Below, piece by piece: positions 41,587-50,585 of a stretch of DNA of 64,000 nt. Positions within the stretch are counted from its first letter, which is position 1. The number at the start of each line of letters is the position of its first letter. Position numbers and translations under genes: made by a program. Where the stretch lies: positions 186,001 through 250,000 of the forward strand of contig NZ_JAJEPS010000002.1 in NCBI RefSeq assembly GCF_020686965.1. Direction: 5' to 3'. The stretch is from Hominiventricola filiformis. GTDB lineage: Bacteria > Bacillota > Clostridia > Lachnospirales > Lachnospiraceae. Below the pieces are notes generated by a model that worked only from the letters and a program-made list of their open reading frames with translations, did not search any database and was not told the DNA's origin.

Positions 41587-41614
41587 ATTATAACATGGTA
41601 CGAAAGGTTGTCAA
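41587..41614 (-). promoter_or_regulatory. thrS promoter
   Basis: TTGACA (41609-41614), 16 bases, TATAAT (41587-41592): a near-perfect sigma-70 promoter upstream of the T-box leader. Confidence 0.88.
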
Positions 41615-41629
41615 GGTGATTTTCACAAC

Positions 41630-42669
41630 TTAAACCATCCATTTTCCTATGAATGGTATTTTTTTCAGACACCATATGATCACATAACTAATCAAAAATG
41701 TCATGGCTGAAAAAAGTATAATTGTTACTATCACCGGAAACTTTTCCTGAGTTAATCCTATTCTTCTATAAACCTGCTCGATAAACAAAGTATGGATCAG
41801 ATAAATTCCAAATGTACATTCTGATATTGATCTCAAAATTGCCTCATTTAAAATTTTTCTTTTCTCTATTTTCAGTCCTTTTTCAAGAGCAACAAATACC
41901 GCCGCCGAAGAAATTACAACCCAAATCGAGAGATATCCTGAAGTCACTGACATATTTTGCTTATATGCTAATGAGTACAATGCATTCACTACGGCCGCCA
42001 AAATGCAGGTACCAAGATAGATGGCAAAACATTTTTTTCCGGAAAAATAATCAATATAATGATGCAAATAATAGCCCAGAATGAAATACAAAATTCCTAC
42101 TGGGATTTCAGCCAGAGGAAAATTTTTCAGAGCAGTATCTAAAATTACACTGTTTATTAGTGGTTGCAGTGTTTCTCTGCAAATGATTCCTGTCAAAATC
42201 AGAATTCCAATATATAACAAATCTTCTATTTCAAGATATTTAATCATTTTTTGTAAAACAGGCAAAAACAGGTACGCTGTCAGAATTGCAGGCAGAAACC
42301 ACAGATGATAATGTCCTCCCAAAAAATGAGTCCAAAAATACTCTCCTGTAATTTCATGTGTTTTTTTATATGCAACACAATCAATCAACGCATACAGAAA
42401 AGACCAGCTTATCCAGGCAATTACTATTCTTGCTGCATATTTTCTGTACAATTCGAAAATGCTCAGCTTTTTTTCCATGAAAAGAATTCCACTAAGCATA
42501 AAAAAATTGGTACAGCACATCTTACCATAGAAACAACTAAATTCCGTATCATCCAATCAGTTGTATGGGGATCTTTTATTTCCATTCCATATCCGGCAAC
42601 ATGAATAACAACTACACAAAAACACGCAATTATCCGAATCATATCCCATTCTTTTTTTCGTTCATTCAT
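41630..42669 (-). pseudogene. Acyltransferase-3 family membrane protein, frameshifted in a T7 run
   Basis: Reading leftward, codons from 42669 give the N-terminal block EWDMIRIIACFCVVVIHVAGYG of OafA/WecH-type O-acetyltransferases. The frame then breaks at seven T (42491-42497 on the minus strand). One more T restores CAVPIF-FMLSGILF and about 300 further residues with many membrane helices (to 41630). The family's first-helix His (VVVIHVAGYG) is intact. The lesion could be a natural mutation, slippage-based phase variation or a sequencing error. Confidence 0.8.
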
Positions 42670-42687
42670 ACTCTTTTCCCATTCGTA

Positions 42688-42722
42688 AAAAACTCCAGAC
42701 AACATGTCACGTCATCTGGAGT
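42688..42722 (-). terminator. Terminator of the SEC-C gene
   Basis: ACTCCAGA (42692-42699) pairs with TCTGGAGT (42715-42722), followed leftward by TTTTTTA. Confidence 0.8.
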
Positions 42723-42737
42723 CTCAAGTTATTATGA

Positions 42738-43244
42738 TTATGCTTTTTTTCCACAACACTGTTTATACTTCTTGCCGCTTCCGCACGGACACGGATCGTT
42801 ACGGCCAATTTTCTTACCTTTTACGATGGTACCGGACTTTTTCTGCTCCAGATACAGTGCATGTTTTTTCTCTTTGTCGAAGATCTCATCCCACTGCGGC
42901 AGTTCATACAGCCAGTCAGCTTTTGCGTCAACCATGTTCTTGTACAGTTTTTCTTTGTCGAATTTCAGGCTGACAACGGTATCCTCTTCCATCTCCTCAA
43001 TCGGGTTTGCCTCTACCAGGCTCTCATTAATACCATCCAGGAATCCGGTCATCTCCATAACGCTTAAACCATATTTCTCAGCCAGCTCTTTTACGGTTCC
43101 TTTTACTTCGGTATCCGGATCAGAGAGAAGTTTCTCATACACACCTTTTTCCAGGTTGAAGTAATTTGCCCAGAATCTCTGAAGAGCTCCCTTATCTTTT
43201 TTCTCATCATAGGCAATTTTCTGCCATTCTTTTAATAAAGCCAT
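42738..43244 (-). CDS. SEC-C motif protein
   Basis: 168 aa from the ATG at 43244 (AAAGGA upstream; a further ATG at 43256 is too close to that site). The first 120 residues are helical. The C-terminus has IGRNDPCPCGSGKKYKQCCGKK, the SEC-C zinc motif known from SecA. Such free-standing proteins are widespread with no firm role; binding of the ribosome or SecB-like partner proteins is a possibility only. Confidence 0.85.
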   Translation of the reverse strand: MALLKEWQKIAYDEKKDKGALQRFWANYFNLEKGVYEKLLSDPDTEVKGTVKELAEKYGLSVMEMTGFLDGINESLVEANPIEEMEEDTVVSLKFDKEKLYKNMVDAKADWLYELPQWDEIFDKEKKHALYLEQKKSGTIVKGKKIGRNDPCPCGSGKKYKQCCGKKA

Positions 43245-43303
43245 GTTCTTAACCATCCTTTTTCAATAAATAAACATATAGGGATAATATATACTATTTT
43301 CCT

Positions 43304-44296
43304 CTATTTTTCAACGATTTTTTGTTTCATCAGCCGGCTTAATGCCTCACTGTCAAAGGTTTCAAAAAATTCCGCCCTATCATAATCTCCCACGCCATCT
43401 CTTGCATACAGGCAGTCTGCCGCCAGAATCGGCGCGCCGACAGATCTTGCCTCCAGAAGCGGCAGTCCTATAGTCTCAATATAAGACGGGAATACCAGTA
43501 CAGAAGACGCATACTGTTCAAAGAGCTGTGTTCTCGGCACCGGGCCGATGAACTCGATCGGAAGCTTATTTTCTTCTGCCTCCGCTTTCAACTTCTTCAT
43601 ACCCTCATTTTCTTCTCCCGTCACGGTCCAGATCACCCGGTAATCTTCCATGCCCTGCTCTTTTAAAAGTTCACAGGCCTTTAAAAATGTCCGGTGATTC
43701 TTATATGCAGGCGGGCCTGCCGGATAAAAAAATGTAGGACAGGCCTCATCCATCTTCCATGGATGAGTTTTCAGCATCTCTACCGGCGGAAACTTCACTT
43801 CCACCCGGTCAGCCGGAATGCCGCACTGACGGATGATCTCTTCCTTCATCCAGTTGGTCTGCACCAGCACTTTTTCTGCTCTGCAAATGGACTTTTTCAT
43901 CATCCGGCCTAAAATCTGCTGGCTGTACCAAGGGCGGAATGCCTCCCATGGTTTGAATTTATATTCCGAAAAGGGAAGCGCATTATGTTCATATACCGTC
44001 TGCGGCACGTTTGTATGAGGAAGTTCAATGTTTTGCAGAGACAATACCCGGTCAACTTTATATTTCTTTACCAGCTTATGGGCCACGAAGTGATCAAAAT
44101 ACAGCCGGTGCAGCATGCTTTTCTTCACTTCCGGGAAATTCAGGACTTTGATATTGTCTGTCTCCGGAAGTTTATAGACGCTGAGCACGAAAATGTATTC
44201 ATTCTCTGTATCTTTCTTAAATTCTTCATAAAAGCTCTGAAGAACCGTCGCTGCTCCGCCGCTGTCTGCCGCTACATCATAAACGAGCGTTCTCAT
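43304..44296 (-). CDS. Family 4 glycosyltransferase
   Basis: 330 aa. GGAATVLQSFYEEF near the N-terminus, FFYPAGPPAYKNHRTFLKACELL in the middle and FPSYIETIGLPLLEARSVGAPILAAD, the E-x7-E nucleotide-sugar block, near the C-terminus fit a GT-B retaining transferase. The last gene, transcription-wise, of the polysaccharide locus. The donor sugar is not predictable. It overlaps the two-domain oxidoreductase gene. Confidence 0.85.
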   Translation of the reverse strand: MRTLVYDVAADSGGAATVLQSFYEEFKKDTENEYIFVLSVYKLPETDNIKVLNFPEVKKSMLHRLYFDHFVAHKLVKKYKVDRVLSLQNIELPHTNVPQTVYEHNALPFSEYKFKPWEAFRPWYSQQILGRMMKKSICRAEKVLVQTNWMKEEIIRQCGIPADRVEVKFPPVEMLKTHPWKMDEACPTFFYPAGPPAYKNHRTFLKACELLKEQGMEDYRVIWTVTGEENEGMKKLKAEAEENKLPIEFIGPVPRTQLFEQYASSVLVFPSYIETIGLPLLEARSVGAPILAADCLYARDGVGDYDRAEFFETFDSEALSRLMKQKIVEK

Positions 44297-46418
44297 CGGT
44301 CTTCACCTTGTTCATGGCTTTGATCAGAAGCTCCTGACCACGGAATGCATCCCGGATCACGGTATTCTTCTCTTTGCCCTTCAGTACCTGACAGATATAC
44401 TCATACTCTGCCTTAATACCTTTGTCCTGTTTCAACTTATGGGTAACAGTCTTCGTACTTCCGTATTTCTTCAGACGGATAAAGTTGTCCATCTCATAGA
44501 CAGATCCGTTGGATAATACGCGCAGCTGTTCCTTCGGATATTTTTTGGAGCCCATGGAAGAATACACAATGTTTCCAACTGCTCCGGATGCAAACTTCAG
44601 CGTAATCAGCACATTGTCATTCATAGGATAAGCATTGTTGGAAGCTGCGGTCACGTTCATATCCGTCAGCTCGCTGCCATCCAGGTACTGAATGAGATCC
44701 ACGAAATGGCATGCCTCACCAAGAATTCTGCCGCCGCCTGCTGCCTCGTCATGTACCCAGTGATCCTTCGGAATAAATCCCGCATTTCCAATAAAATCAT
44801 AGACTGCCGGAATCTGGTCCGTCTTCAGATCCTTCTTGATCTGCTGAATGAGCGGCGCATGACGCCGGTTCAGGCCTACGAACAGCTCGCCCTCGGATTT
44901 CTCATACGCTTCTTTAATCTGCTGTAATTCATCCAGAGTCAGACAAAGCGGTTTCTCACAATAGACATGCTTTCCAGCATTCAATGCCTCGATAACAAAT
45001 TTGGCATGGCTGTTATGCTGAGTGGAAACTGCGATCAGATCAATATCCGGATCTGCCAACAGTTCTTTATAATCATTGGTGGTATAAGCAAACGGTGTTC
45101 CGCTGTTAGCCTGTGCTCCGCCTACACCACCGGTAGTAGCCAGTCCACGGAACTCAAAGAGTCCGGTCTCTTTCATAATCGGAAGCATGGTGCTGCGTAC
45201 AAAGTTGCCCGCTCCGATAAGTCCCAGACGGATCTTATCACCGGATACAGATTTCTTTGCCTCCGGATTATGAATGGTTCCATTCCATTTTTCTTTATTT
45301 TCTTCATCATATTTCAGAAGAACGCCGATATAACGCTCATGATTCGGGTTCTTCGTGATCATCTCATAAGCTTCTGCTGCCTGAGCAAAGGGAATCTCAT
45401 GGGTAATGATATCGGAAAGACTGATTCTTTCCTGAGCAAGCAGGCGGACAAACTCCTCGATATTGCGACCTTCTGTGAAGCGCACATAGCCGATGGGGTA
45501 ATCAATTCCCTTCTGCTCATAGGTCGCATCATAACGTCCTGCTCCATAAGAACGGGCAATGCGGAAAGAAAGCTCTCTCTCATAGTACGGGCGTCTGTCA
45601 ATGTTCATCTGGGTTACACCGATCATGCAGATAATACCGCGGTCACGGGCAATGGCTGCCGCCAGATCCATGGGTGCATTGGTATTGGCTGCTGCGGTGA
45701 TGATGACTTTGTCCACACCGCGTCCTCTGGTCAGTGCCTTGGTCATATCAACAGCGCTGTCATCGCCGGAATTGATAAATGCCTTCAGGTTGGTACCTGG
45801 CATGGTCTTATCCACCACATCATAGCCAATGACGTCACAACCGTAAGCATTTAAAATACGGCTCACAATATGTCCCAGAAGTCCCATACCGATGACTGCT
45901 ACAGTCTCTCCCGGTACGACTTCCGCCTGATGGATCCCCTCCAGTGCAATACCACCCAGGGCGCAGAACGCTGCCTGACGATAATCCTGTAACTCTTCCG
46001 GAATCTTTGTGAGCATAGTTCTACTCACCCGGTTGATCTCGCAGTGATAAGCGGTACCTACCATGGCTACCAGATCTCCGGCTTGTACTTCTGTCACGCC
46101 TTTTCCGCAGGAAATGACACGTCCTACACCAGAATATCCCATAGGCATCGGTTCTGCCAGCTTGTTAAAGGCACTCTCGATAGTAGTCACAATCCCATCG
46201 GTAGAAAGCTTTTCCAACACTTTCTTTACCTGATCCGGACGCTCCAGTGCCTTCTGGACCAGATTCTTGCCGCCGAAAGAAGCAAGGCCTCTCTCTGTAC
46301 CGGCACTGACTACCGTATACAAAGTCTCCACCAGAGCCATATTTTCTTTTACCGTGGGCATGGGCTGGTCAATGAGCTTCATGCTTCCGTCTTTTACATT
46401 CAGAAATAACTGTTTCAT
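44277..46418 (-). CDS. Two-domain oxidoreductase: zinc-type dehydrogenase + Gfo/Idh/MocA
   Basis: 713 aa. Residues 1-360 are an MDR-type dehydrogenase (VIGMGLLGHIVSRILNAYG nucleotide-binding loop). Residues 385-705 form a Gfo/Idh/MocA oxidoreductase (RLGLIGAGNFVRSTMLP, then GKHVYCEKPLCLT with the EKP motif). Fusions of this kind accompany heparinase II/III proteins and sugar dehydrogenases in surface-polysaccharide clusters. The reaction is unknown, probably on a nucleotide- or lipid-linked sugar. Confidence 0.85.
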   Translation of the reverse strand: MKQLFLNVKDGSMKLIDQPMPTVKENMALVETLYTVVSAGTERGLASFGGKNLVQKALERPDQVKKVLEKLSTDGIVTTIESAFNKLAEPMPMGYSGVGRVISCGKGVTEVQAGDLVAMVGTAYHCEINRVSRTMLTKIPEELQDYRQAAFCALGGIALEGIHQAEVVPGETVAVIGMGLLGHIVSRILNAYGCDVIGYDVVDKTMPGTNLKAFINSGDDSAVDMTKALTRGRGVDKVIITAAANTNAPMDLAAAIARDRGIICMIGVTQMNIDRRPYYERELSFRIARSYGAGRYDATYEQKGIDYPIGYVRFTEGRNIEEFVRLLAQERISLSDIITHEIPFAQAAEAYEMITKNPNHERYIGVLLKYDEENKEKWNGTIHNPEAKKSVSGDKIRLGLIGAGNFVRSTMLPIMKETGLFEFRGLATTGGVGGAQANSGTPFAYTTNDYKELLADPDIDLIAVSTQHNSHAKFVIEALNAGKHVYCEKPLCLTLDELQQIKEAYEKSEGELFVGLNRRHAPLIQQIKKDLKTDQIPAVYDFIGNAGFIPKDHWVHDEAAGGGRILGEACHFVDLIQYLDGSELTDMNVTAASNNAYPMNDNVLITLKFASGAVGNIVYSSMGSKKYPKEQLRVLSNGSVYEMDNFIRLKKYGSTKTVTHKLKQDKGIKAEYEYICQVLKGKEKNTVIRDAFRGQELLIKAMNKVKTDENARL

Positions 46419-46443
46419 ATATTATGTTTCTCCATTCCCTTCT

Positions 46444-47667
46444 CTACAAGCGGTAGGTTCCATCCAGGAAACAGATATGTCTGGTATCCAACACTACTTT
46501 TCCTTTCAGTTTGTCCATATTTTCTCTGATCTCATCATGTCCTACCAGCAGAACCACAAAATCCACATCTGCAAGGAAGCTGTCCAGATCATGATACTGG
46601 TTCGGCACCAGATCTTTCTTTACATAGGGATCATAGACTTTGATCTGTCCGCCGCAGAGATGGCGTTCCATGCTCTCCAACATCTGCAAGGTCGGACTTT
46701 CTCTCGTATCGTCTACATTTTCTTTATAGGTCAGACCGTAGAGACCTACTCTTCCCACATCGGTCATGTTATTCTCTTTCATGATATTGTGAATCCGTTC
46801 GAGAACGAAATCAGGCATACCGTCATTGATCTTTCTGGCTGCCAGAATGATATTTGCCAGGCCCGGATAATCACCTACCAGGAACCACGGATCTACAGAG
46901 ATGCAGTGTCCGCCGACACCAGGTCCCGGAGTCAGAATGTTGACACGGGGATGCTTGTTGGCAATTCGGATGATCTCATACACATCCATATTATCGGAGC
47001 GGCAGATCTTCGCCAGCTCATTGGCAAATGCAATGTTAATATCTCGGAAGGTATTCTCCACTACCTTGGTCATCTCTGCGGTACGAATATCCGTTACCAC
47101 GATCTCTCCCTGACAGAAAGAGCTGTACAGGGCCTTTACTTTTTCACCGATCTCCAGGCTGTCTGCACCAATCGTACGGGAATTATGTTTCAGCTCATAT
47201 ACCATATTTCCCGGAATGATACGCTCCGGTGCATGCACCAGATTGATATCCTCGCCGATGGTAAATCCGTCGGATTCAATGATCGGACGCACATATTTAT
47301 TGATGGTTCCCGGAGATACGGTAGATTCGATAACCACCGTTGCGCCCTTCGGGCAGACACTCATAACGTTCTGCACTGCCTTTACTACGTAGCTTGCATC
47401 CACCTTTTTACTAGCCTTATCATAGGGAGTCGGCACTGCCACGATATACATATCCGTGCTCTGATACTCATGAGAAAACCGGATCCCTTTGCTCACTGCC
47501 TCCTGGAACAGTTCGTCAAGGCCATCCTCCTCGAAGGTAGTCTTTCCCTCATTCAGGGTATCTACCAGCTCCTTATTATAATCCGTTCCTACAACCTCTA
47601 CCCCATGTGCTGCAAACATCAGCGCAGTGGGAAGACCGATATAACCAAGTCCTACTACATTAATCAT
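46444..47667 (-). CDS. wecC: Nucleotide-sugar dehydrogenase (UDP-ManNAc dehydrogenase type)
   Basis: 407 aa. NVVGLGYIGLPTALMFA (NAD-binding), VESTVSPGT-like block (IESTVSPGTINKYV), HAPERIIPGN, and GPGVGGHCISVDPWFL with the catalytic Cys mark the UDP-glucose/UDP-ManNAc dehydrogenase family. The H-x-P-E-R-I-x-P-G block favours UDP-ManNAc as substrate. With the wecB-like epimerase at 59837 it would give UDP-ManNAcA. It overlaps the upstream heparinase-family gene. Confidence 0.85.
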   Translation of the reverse strand: MINVVGLGYIGLPTALMFAAHGVEVVGTDYNKELVDTLNEGKTTFEEDGLDELFQEAVSKGIRFSHEYQSTDMYIVAVPTPYDKASKKVDASYVVKAVQNVMSVCPKGATVVIESTVSPGTINKYVRPIIESDGFTIGEDINLVHAPERIIPGNMVYELKHNSRTIGADSLEIGEKVKALYSSFCQGEIVVTDIRTAEMTKVVENTFRDINIAFANELAKICRSDNMDVYEIIRIANKHPRVNILTPGPGVGGHCISVDPWFLVGDYPGLANIILAARKINDGMPDFVLERIHNIMKENNMTDVGRVGLYGLTYKENVDDTRESPTLQMLESMERHLCGGQIKVYDPYVKKDLVPNQYHDLDSFLADVDFVVLLVGHDEIRENMDKLKGKVVLDTRHICFLDGTYRL

Positions 47668-49339
47668 GATGCTTCTCCCTTTCTCTTTCGAATATGATCT
47701 GTGTTATGTGCTCACTTCCATCGCCCTCCCAGGCAAGTGCAAGCACTTGTATCTGTTCTGTTTTTCCAAATTCCGGTGCATAGGAACAGATGGTTCCTTC
47801 CCGGTAGATTTTTACCTGATCCTGTTTTTCCGGAATGATACGGCAGACCAGCGTATCGTCTTTTTCTTTGACCAATACGGAATTTTCCGCTTCTTCATAA
47901 TGATAATCCGGCGCCAGATGGAAATATGCATCTGCATGTCCGTCTACCTGATCCCAGATCTCGACACTGCTGCCTTCTGCCCAGATACAGCGTCCCTGCT
48001 TTCTGCCAGATGCCGTCGTCAGCCTGCCTTTCAGCTCCTGGCTGCCGGCAGAACCGGTTACTTCTGAAATCCGTCTGGCTACCCGGTGTTCTCCCCAGCA
48101 TTCAGACTGTTCCTCGCCGTCAATCATCACCGTATTATGGGCTGCAGTGCTTCTGAAATATCCCCGTAATGCCCCCTGATACATCCCTGTACCAGAATTC
48201 ACAAAGACCGGATGTCCCTGTCTGGACAGTTCAAAACTCAATCCATCGCAGTGTCCGTGTCCCGGCATGTAATCCGGCGCAATGGCACCTGCATCCAGAA
48301 GAACCTTCACATCTCCGCTTCGCAGGCAATAATAACCGGCATCCGGGAAAGATGCTTTATAATCCGGCGTAATTCCGAATTCTTCCCGGAGTGCTGCCAG
48401 GAGACTTACCATGGAACGCGCCACATTATCCCCGGAATCATTGAAAAGCGGCGTCTGTCCCATGCCATCTTCCAGAGAATACATAACGTCCGCCATTTTC
48501 TTAATCTTCTTACTTAGTTCTTCGTAGAAAAGGCGGTCTGCTTTCTCCACACCTCTTGCTGCCCTCATCAGATCTTCCAGTACAATCTTATGATACATGG
48601 GGCTTCGTTCATAATGCATGCCATCGGGCAGGATCTGTTCTTCCAGTTCCTCCAGCAAGCGGCTTTTATAATCATCATAAACACCCGGCTCTTTGAAATA
48701 CAGCGCACCCAGCATGACTGCTTTTAAATTTTCCAGATAATGATTGCCCAGAAGGTGAAGCTCCAGCTTCTTCTGCAGATGCAGATACTGAGCGTACATA
48801 CTGTCACCCAGCTTCTGAGTAAATTTCTCATCTTTCCGGAATATCTCACCAAATCCATCCATACAGATCCAGAGATTAGTAAGCCTCAAAGAAATGGTAT
48901 AAGGATGCCATCCATCCCCGGTCCCGTCTTCATTATCTTCCATCCATCGGAGACAATAATCACGGAACTTCTCATAATACTTCGCCTCTCCGGTTTCCCG
49001 ATAGGCTGCTGCCAGCGGAATCAGAAATTCCAGATACTGCAGATTAAAATTCCACAGATGACTCTTATCCGGATTATCCCAATTATGACCGCCCGGAATA
49101 CCGCTCTCATGAAGCAGTGTCACCGTTCCGTTTAAAATCTCATCCCGGTCAAACCGCTTCTCATAATCCGGATGAGCGTCAAGGCGATCCATCCAGAGTG
49201 GCATTGTTCCCAACGCCGGTGCAGAGGCTTTCGTTATTGCTTTTTTCTTTCTTTCCAGACGATTCTTCACCAAGAATTTTACCTGGCTTTTCTTCAGATA
49301 AGACACCGTCCGGTAATATTTCTCAATCTTTTTCCACAC
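47660..49339 (-). CDS. Heparinase II/III family protein
   Basis: 559 aa from a GTG at 49339. The N-terminal alpha-toroid has WNFNLQYLEFLIPLAAAY, LLGNHYLENLKAVMLGALYF and MHYERSPMYHKIVLEDLMRA; the beta region has DYMPGHGHCDGLSFEL and STAAHNTVMIDG. These are features of heparinase II/III or alginate-lyase-like enzymes that cut uronic-acid polymers by elimination. No signal peptide is present, so it may act inside the cell or have a biosynthetic role. Shares an operon with the two-domain oxidoreductase. Confidence 0.88.
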   Translation of the reverse strand: MWKKIEKYYRTVSYLKKSQVKFLVKNRLERKKKAITKASAPALGTMPLWMDRLDAHPDYEKRFDRDEILNGTVTLLHESGIPGGHNWDNPDKSHLWNFNLQYLEFLIPLAAAYRETGEAKYYEKFRDYCLRWMEDNEDGTGDGWHPYTISLRLTNLWICMDGFGEIFRKDEKFTQKLGDSMYAQYLHLQKKLELHLLGNHYLENLKAVMLGALYFKEPGVYDDYKSRLLEELEEQILPDGMHYERSPMYHKIVLEDLMRAARGVEKADRLFYEELSKKIKKMADVMYSLEDGMGQTPLFNDSGDNVARSMVSLLAALREEFGITPDYKASFPDAGYYCLRSGDVKVLLDAGAIAPDYMPGHGHCDGLSFELSRQGHPVFVNSGTGMYQGALRGYFRSTAAHNTVMIDGEEQSECWGEHRVARRISEVTGSAGSQELKGRLTTASGRKQGRCIWAEGSSVEIWDQVDGHADAYFHLAPDYHYEEAENSVLVKEKDDTLVCRIIPEKQDQVKIYREGTICSYAPEFGKTEQIQVLALAWEGDGSEHITQIIFEREREKHHD

Positions 49340-50585
49340 TCTTGATCACCTGATAAAGTTTCCTGGTCAGTACCGGGAAGTCAAAATCCTTTGCCCCATT
49401 CTTCGCATTCTCCGCCATCTGGGCATAAGCTTCCTCCGGCATATCATGAATCTTCAGGATCTGCTCTGCCAGCGCCTTCGCTGTACACTCCTCAAGGGAC
49501 AGACCACACTGATATTTATCCAGAATGCAATATCCCATCTTCACCGTGGAAATAATCGGTTTTCCACTGGCCATATACTCAAACAGCTTGTTGGAACTGT
49601 TGCCTCTGGACCAGTTATAGTTTGCCTGAGAATAATTCAATACATTCACAGAAGATCGGCTCAGGATATACGGAATATATTTTTTCTCCACAAACCCTTT
49701 GAAAATCACATTGTCTATGTGCTCATCCTGTACTCTTTTTTCCAGTTTTTCCAGCTCGCTTCCACCACCGAAGATCAGGAATTTGATATCTTTTTTATCT
49801 TTTAATAATTTTGCCGTATCCAGAAGATTGCCCACATTGTTGACCGGGCGAACCGTCCCGGTGTACACCACCTTGAAACTGTCATCCTCCAGATCCGGAT
49901 CTTTCAGAATATCCTTCTCAATACTTGCATAGTAATCCTTCAGATTCACACCATTGTTGATGTAATGGCATTTGGCAAGATCAATCTTACCGCCGTGGTC
50001 TTTATCCCATCCCATCTCTTTGATGTGATCCACGTCGCCTTCTTTGGTGAATACAATAGCATCCGCATGGACATACATCCATTTTTCTCCGGCACTTAAG
50101 AGCCGTCCTACCAGACTGTTCATCTTTACTTTTCCAAAAGAGAAGATAGCCTCCGGCCAGAGATCCCGGACTTCTACGATAGCCGGGACCCGGAACCGTC
50201 TGGCCACCAGAATTCCCGCAATGCTGGTCAGGGGATGGGCACTGGAACCCATGATCACATCCGGCTTTCCATACTGCTTCGCATAGCCCTTGCTGATCTT
50301 TAAAAGTCCTAGGAAGAAGCTCACCATGTTCTTCACACGGGAGATTCCGTTACCTTCATATTTACTCGTCTTAACAAAGACAAAGGGAACCCCTTCCTCT
50401 TCGGTCCGAAGATAAGGCTTCCCGTGGGTGTCGACACAGCCTCCGGTCTGATGAAGCTCATTGGCCGCAAAGACTGTCGTCTCAATATTTCTTTCTTTTA
50501 AATACTCCGCAAAATAATAGTGGCGGAGCAGCGGCCCCGTAAGGGGGGTCGTCGCATAATGGTTAAATATCCAAAATCTATGCAT
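49323..50585 (-). CDS. Family 4 glycosyltransferase (WbuB-like)
   Basis: 420 aa. HYATTPLTGPLLRHYYFAEYL at the N-terminus, VVYTGTVRPVNNVGNLLDTAKLL in the middle and NKLFEYMASGKPIISTVKMGYCIL at the C-terminus are typical of GT4 transferases such as WbuB, often adding a ManNAc/FucNAc-type sugar to the lipid-linked first sugar. It is next to the initiating transferase gene. GGAAGGACAGAACC precedes the ATG. Confidence 0.85.
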   Translation of the reverse strand: MHRFWIFNHYATTPLTGPLLRHYYFAEYLKERNIETTVFAANELHQTGGCVDTHGKPYLRTEEEGVPFVFVKTSKYEGNGISRVKNMVSFFLGLLKISKGYAKQYGKPDVIMGSSAHPLTSIAGILVARRFRVPAIVEVRDLWPEAIFSFGKVKMNSLVGRLLSAGEKWMYVHADAIVFTKEGDVDHIKEMGWDKDHGGKIDLAKCHYINNGVNLKDYYASIEKDILKDPDLEDDSFKVVYTGTVRPVNNVGNLLDTAKLLKDKKDIKFLIFGGGSELEKLEKRVQDEHIDNVIFKGFVEKKYIPYILSRSSVNVLNYSQANYNWSRGNSSNKLFEYMASGKPIISTVKMGYCILDKYQCGLSLEECTAKALAEQILKIHDMPEEAYAQMAENAKNGAKDFDFPVLTRKLYQVIKSVEKD

